This document shows positions 59,247-64,000 of a stretch of 64,000 bases of DNA, piece after piece. This DNA comes from Luzula sylvatica (lineage: Eukaryota > Streptophyta > Magnoliopsida > Poales > Juncaceae). Each line of letters begins with the position of its first letter. Within the stretch, counting starts at the first letter, position 1. Under the pieces are notes generated by a model. It was not told the origin of the DNA and made no database searches. It saw only the letters and a program-made list of their open reading frames with translations. A program made the position numbers and the translations under genes. Where the stretch lies: positions 503,501-567,500 of the forward strand of contig OX326959.1 in assembly GCA_946800325.1 (NCBI GenBank), written 5' to 3'.

Positions 59247-59625
59247 CGAAATATAAATTAAAATGTAAAAAAAGACTGAAATGTAAATAAAAAAAAGGAC
59301 CAAAATGTTAATAAAAAGGACCAAAATATAAACTTAAATTAAAAAGGACCAAAATATAAATAAAAAGGACCAAAATGTAAATTCAAAAATATAAAAAAGG
59401 ACCGAAATGTAAATAAAAGATGATCAAAATATAAATAAAAATGACCAAAATGTAAATTTTTAAAGTAAAAAGGACCAAAATGTAAATAAAATGGACCAAA
59501 ACGTAAATTTTTAAACTAAAAAGGACCAAAATGTAAATTGTAAATTTTTTTTTTACAAAAAACCCCTGATGACGTGGCCTCATGTATGAGCTCCCTTTCT
59601 TCCAACTTTATACATAAGTATAATT
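59247..59625 (-). mobile_element. Truncated Helitron-like repeat with AAGGACCAAAATGT units
   Basis: The same degenerate unit as 37765-38412 (AAAAAGGACCAAAATGTAAA, many copies), followed by TGATGACGTGGCCTCA and TTATACATAAGTATAATT at the right. The palindromic 3' end is absent. Confidence 0.6.
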
Positions 59626-60005
59626 TCAATGTTAGAATAGTTCGAGTTTAATCTCATTGTTGATATTCAAAATTGGGTTGGAAAAACTCAATATGTTTTG
59701 TGGGGTTTTATTAAAAATTCTTAAAAGTGATGTTTTTTTTTGTTGCTATTCAAAAAAATTAGGAGGGTTTTGAATTTTATTTTGAACAAAGTGAAGCAGA
59801 TTCAAGTCCTGCACTCATTGTTAATTAATTAATTAATAATAGTTAAAATTTTACAAAACTTAATCAAAACTATTGATTAAATTTACTCCTATAGTATTAA
59901 ATCTTCTATCGTACACGTATTTTTAATCAAAATTTACGTAGTACAATTTTAACCCGTCAATTATTATGTTGGTTTATATATGATTTTAACATCCGTTTAA
60001 TAAAA
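59626..60005. other. AT-rich spacer
   Basis: Only a lone B-box-like GATTCAAGTCC (59799-59809) stands out; no A box accompanies it. No gene. Confidence 0.45.
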
Positions 60006-61140
60006 GGGAAATTTTCAAAAAACCCCCTAACTTTTTCTGAAATTTTAAATAACCCCCTATCTTTTTGGATATTCCAAAAAAAACCCCAAATCAAAGTTTC
60101 ATTTTCAAAAAAACCCCTATTGAGGTTAAAGTTAACATTTTGTGGTGTTAAAAAAAATTTGGACAAAAATATCCCTTTCTATTTCGTTTTTAATTTTACT
60201 AAAGTATTTTTTTATTTCATTTTTAATCTTCATAAGTATTGTTAAATTATACTAACTAAAAAAATAAAAGGCTATGCTATATTTATAAAATTGTATTATT
60301 TTATTTATTTTATATATATATTATTGAAAACTAACATCAAACAATAAAAAATAACAACGGTATTTTATGCACCTTAAAAACTCTTTGCAGAAAAATATTA
60401 TTTTCGTCAAGTATACAATAGAAGTAATTATATTGATAGTTTTAATTTTATTTGATTGTTACTAATAGTATATTTATGTCACTATATATTATCCGCATAA
60501 TTATTTTTAACGTTCAACGGTTATTTATTTTTTTATCCAGATATATTCATGCTTGCAAAAATATTGTTTTTCTGTCAAAATATTTTCAAGATGTATATTT
60601 TTTTATATTGATGTTTTTCCTGGTAAACTAACATCAAACAATATAACTCCCTTGGATATATTTTCAAGATATTATTCTTGATGCAAAATCAATGGCTGAA
60701 AAGTCTCAAGTACAATATCTCAAATACTCACTTGATTATTTTAGCTTTTCTCTTGTTTTTAATTTAATGTTAGTTTTTCATGAAAAAATATATAATAATT
60801 AAAATATTAAAATTATATAAATAATATATTTTAATTTTTGTAATTAGTATATGTTCAAAATATTTATATTTTTAGAATTAATATAAAATATAAAATAATC
60901 TTTTTTTAATTAGTATATTTTAAAAAATATTTATTAATATTTATATAATTAATACAACAATATATAGAAAGGGGTATTTTTGTCCAAAAAGAATTTAACA
61001 CCATCAAATGTTAACTTTAACCCCAATAGGGGATTTTTTGAAAATGAAATTTTGATTCGGGGTTTTTTTTGGAATATCCAAAAAGATAGGGGGTTTTTTA
61101 AAATTTTAGAAAAAGTTAGGGGTTTTTTTGAAAATTTCCC
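60006..61140. mobile_element. 1135-bp long-TIR MULE, 9-bp duplication TTAATAAAA
   Basis: Ends GGGAAATTTTCAAAAAACCC and GGGTTTTTTTGAAAATTTCCC (close inverted repeats), extending over about 165 bp through ATATTCCAAAAA and GTTAAAGTTAACATTT. TTAATAAAA is found at 59997-60005 and 61141-61149. The interior is AT-rich and non-coding. Confidence 0.88.
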
Positions 61141-61191
61141 TTAATAAAATCACTATTATTACCTACTTATTATAATATGTGATTTTTACTA

Positions 61192-61957
<766 letters not shown>

Positions 61958-61966
61958 TTTTTACTA

Positions 61967-62146
61967 TTATAGTTTTCAAAATAATAATATAATGATAAAA
62001 GTTAAAGATTAATTAGGTAAATATGATTTTTTGCCTTGTTCTTCAAACTAAAAGAAAGCTGTCTAAACTATTTTAATTTTAGTTTATATTAAAAAAATAA
62101 ATTTTTCAATTTTTTTAAATTTTTGTGAGAATTATACAGGGATAAA
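61967..62146. promoter_or_regulatory. Presumed promoter/5' UTR of the GT47 gene
   Basis: Only 180 bp separate the MULE pair from the start codon. No clear TATA box; the MULEs may lie inside the promoter. Confidence 0.35.
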
Positions 62147-64000
62147 ATGGACAAGGGATCAAAAAACGTTTGTTCTCTCCATTTGGCCTTCTCCTTTTCA
62201 TCCGTTTCTGCATCTCATCACCATTCACAGCCCAGTAACATGAATCACCATCACCGTCACTCTACTCCAACACTCACTCGCCGGAGCGCCGCCATCGCCG
62301 CATTGTTTCTAGTCGTCACCTTTTTGCTCGTCGGCTTCTTCTTCCATTCTTCCGCTTACAATCCCAATCCCATTTCATCCTCTTATAAATCTAAGGCTTT
62401 CGGGGTCAATCGGCCTGATTGGGATAAAATCAACTTGAGAATTTATATCTACGAAGATTCCGAAATTGATGGATTGAAGGAGTTGATGCACGGAAGAGAT
62501 GGAGAAATCAGGGAGGATTCGTGTCTTAAGGGCCAATGGGGCACTCAGGTACTGTACGGATCATCAATTTGCAATTCAGATTTTCAATTGCAATTGCTAA
62601 TTAACTTTCTCTTAAATCGTTTTCTCTATTATTTAGGTTAAAATTCACAAACAACTTCTTAAATCGAAATATAGAACAAAGAACAAAGACGAGGCCGATT
62701 TTTTCTTCGTGCCTACTTATGTGAAATGTGTTCGAATGATGGGTGGTTTAACCGATAAGGAAATCGATCAGACATATATCAAGGTATACTTCAAATCCAA
62801 TTATTCAATTCCAAATTTAAAATCTGAAATTTCGAATTTTGAAACGCAGGTTTTAAGGCAGATGCCTTATTTCCATCGATCTGGTGGTGCTGATCACATT
62901 TTCGTTTTCCCTAGGTACCACAACTCTCCAAATTTCAAATTTCAAAATCAAATTTCAAATTCATGTTTATTTGTGCAGTGGTGCTGGAGCTCATTTATTC
63001 AAATCCTGGAAAAAATACATAAACTCGTCTATATTTTTACTCCTGAGGTACCTCAATTCTTTTATTATTCAAATATATGCAATAAATATTTCATTTATTT
63101 ATCGTAATATTGAATTTAAATAGGGGGATAAAACCGATAAGAAAAACACAACCGCATTTAACGCATTGAAAGACATAATAATTCCTGGAAACGTAGACGA
63201 TAGCATGACAAGTGGGTCCCGCTCCATTAAACCCCTCCCTTTGAACCAAAGAAAATACCTAGCCAATTTTCTCGGCCGCGCTCAAAATAAAACTGGACGC
63301 CTCCAGTTGATCCAGCTCGCCAAACAATTCCCTGATAAGGTCGGTCCCCTCTCAATTTGTTTCCAAAACTGGACGCCTCCATTTTGATATATTTTATTTG
63401 TTTTGACAGTTGGAGGTACCGGTGTTGAAGTTTTCGGGATCTGAGAAATTAGGAAGGAAGGAATATTTTGAACATTTGAGAAATGCGAAGTTTTGTTTGG
63501 CGCCACGTGGCGAGTCCTCGTGGACTCTCAGATTATTCGAATCCTTCTTCGTGGTACAATTAGAAAACAAACTATTTTTTTAGCTTGGTTTTTTATTTGA
63601 ATAATGTTTTTGAATGATAAATAGGAATGCGTACCGGTAGTTTTATCAGACAAAATTAAATTACCATTCGATGATTTTATTAATTATAAAGAGGTATCAA
63701 TTCAATATCCTTCTTCTTGTATCGGTACACAACTTCTCGACGATCTCGAAGCCGTACCAGGTACCACCACTCTATCCTTATTTAAAATAAAATGGATTTT
63801 TTTGATAAATACCCTTCAAAAATCACAAAATATCATATTTACCCTTCTGAAACCCCAAATATGGTAATTTCGATATATTGAGTTTTTGATTAGATCACAA
63901 GATTGAGGAGATGATTGCATGTGGAAGAGAAATCAGGGGATTCTTCGCATATAATAATAATTGGGAGAGAGAAGCGAGCTCGGCCATGTTGGGGATACTT
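62147..64000 (+). CDS. GT47 exostosin-family glycosyltransferase, 5' part, with apparent frameshift
   Basis: GT47 exostosin proteins are Golgi type II glycosyltransferases acting on wall polysaccharides or glycoproteins. Exons: 62147-62548, 62637-62783, 62850-62914, 62979-63047, 63124-63339, 63410-63553, 63625-63760 and 63894 to beyond the window. One membrane span at about residues 47-67 (AAIAALFLVVTFLLVGFFF). Typical blocks: ADFFFVPTYVKC, HIFVFPS, GAGAHLFKSW, EYFEHLRNAKFCLAPRGESS, FFVECVPVVLSD. The upstream Met is used; MNHHHRH at 62240 is an alternative. Exon 4 ends out of frame with exon 5: the T5 run at 63034-63038 seems one base short, since an extra T would restore ..TPE/GDKTDKK. From memory it resembles the At5g16890-type clade; the acceptor substrate is unknown. 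If the missing base is real, the gene is broken; if it is a sequencing slip, it is intact as far as seen. Confidence 0.82.

Overview
This window is nuclear DNA from a flowering plant, most likely a eudicot. The genes have short AT-rich introns with GT..AG borders, the families are plant-specific (GUX, HECATE bHLH, TBL, TED7-like, FAR1-related), and the spacers are AT-rich and full of plant transposon types. I cannot name the species.

Seven host genes can be modelled. (1) 377-4284 (+): GT8 glucuronosyltransferase of the GUX family, five coding exons. (2) 10587-11315 (+): HEC3-like bHLH, single exon. (3) 23620-25063 (-): TBL O-acetyltransferase, three exons. (4) 29340-29957 (+): TED7-like proline-rich membrane protein. 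(5) 30198-32438 (-): FASCIATA2, the p60 subunit of CAF-1, twelve coding exons. (6) 33092-33753 (-): PMEI / invertase-inhibitor protein, two exons. (7) 62147 to the window end (+): GT47 exostosin-family gene, eight exons visible, with an apparent one-base frameshift. Two further gene remnants are an orphan first exon resembling small NudC proteins (20157-20205) and a FAR1-related gene that has lost its middle (21030-21714, -). Five of the seven host genes (GUX, TBL, TED7-like, PMEI, GT47) act in or near the cell wall. GUX, TBL and TED7 fit secondary-wall/xylan biology, but nothing in the sequence shows that they are co-regulated.

Most of the rest is transposon-derived, and many insertions can be delimited exactly by target-site duplications. 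5.9-6.2 kb: a hAT MITE inside a MULE relic. 13.4-14.0 kb: an old CCGAA-rich TIR repeat. 15.4-19.4 kb: a hAT-like element that carries a Copia LTR fragment and a nested 2.9-kb MULE. 19.7-22.8 kb: three small TIR elements around the NudC and FAR1 remnants. 26.8-28.7 kb: a Helitron-type end, a degenerate tandem array and four minus-strand tRNA-like modules, one of them split by a hAT element. 32.7-38.6 kb: two copies of one MITE, a large direct repeat and Helitron-like repeats. 60.0-62.0 kb: two long-TIR MULEs side by side.

The block at 39343-59219 is one defective Copia retrotransposon (A), bounded by CTTTA on both sides. It has absorbed a solo LTR (42005-43520), a CACTA element (44878-48158) and a second, inverted Copia copy (B, 51816-58251) that landed in A's 3' LTR. 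Removing B restores a 3' LTR of 1075 bp, exactly the length of the 5' LTR. B itself contains a fragment of a third LTR in the opposite direction. A and B share internal frameshifts while their LTRs are still about 98-99% identical by eye, which suggests a non-autonomous family mobilised in trans.
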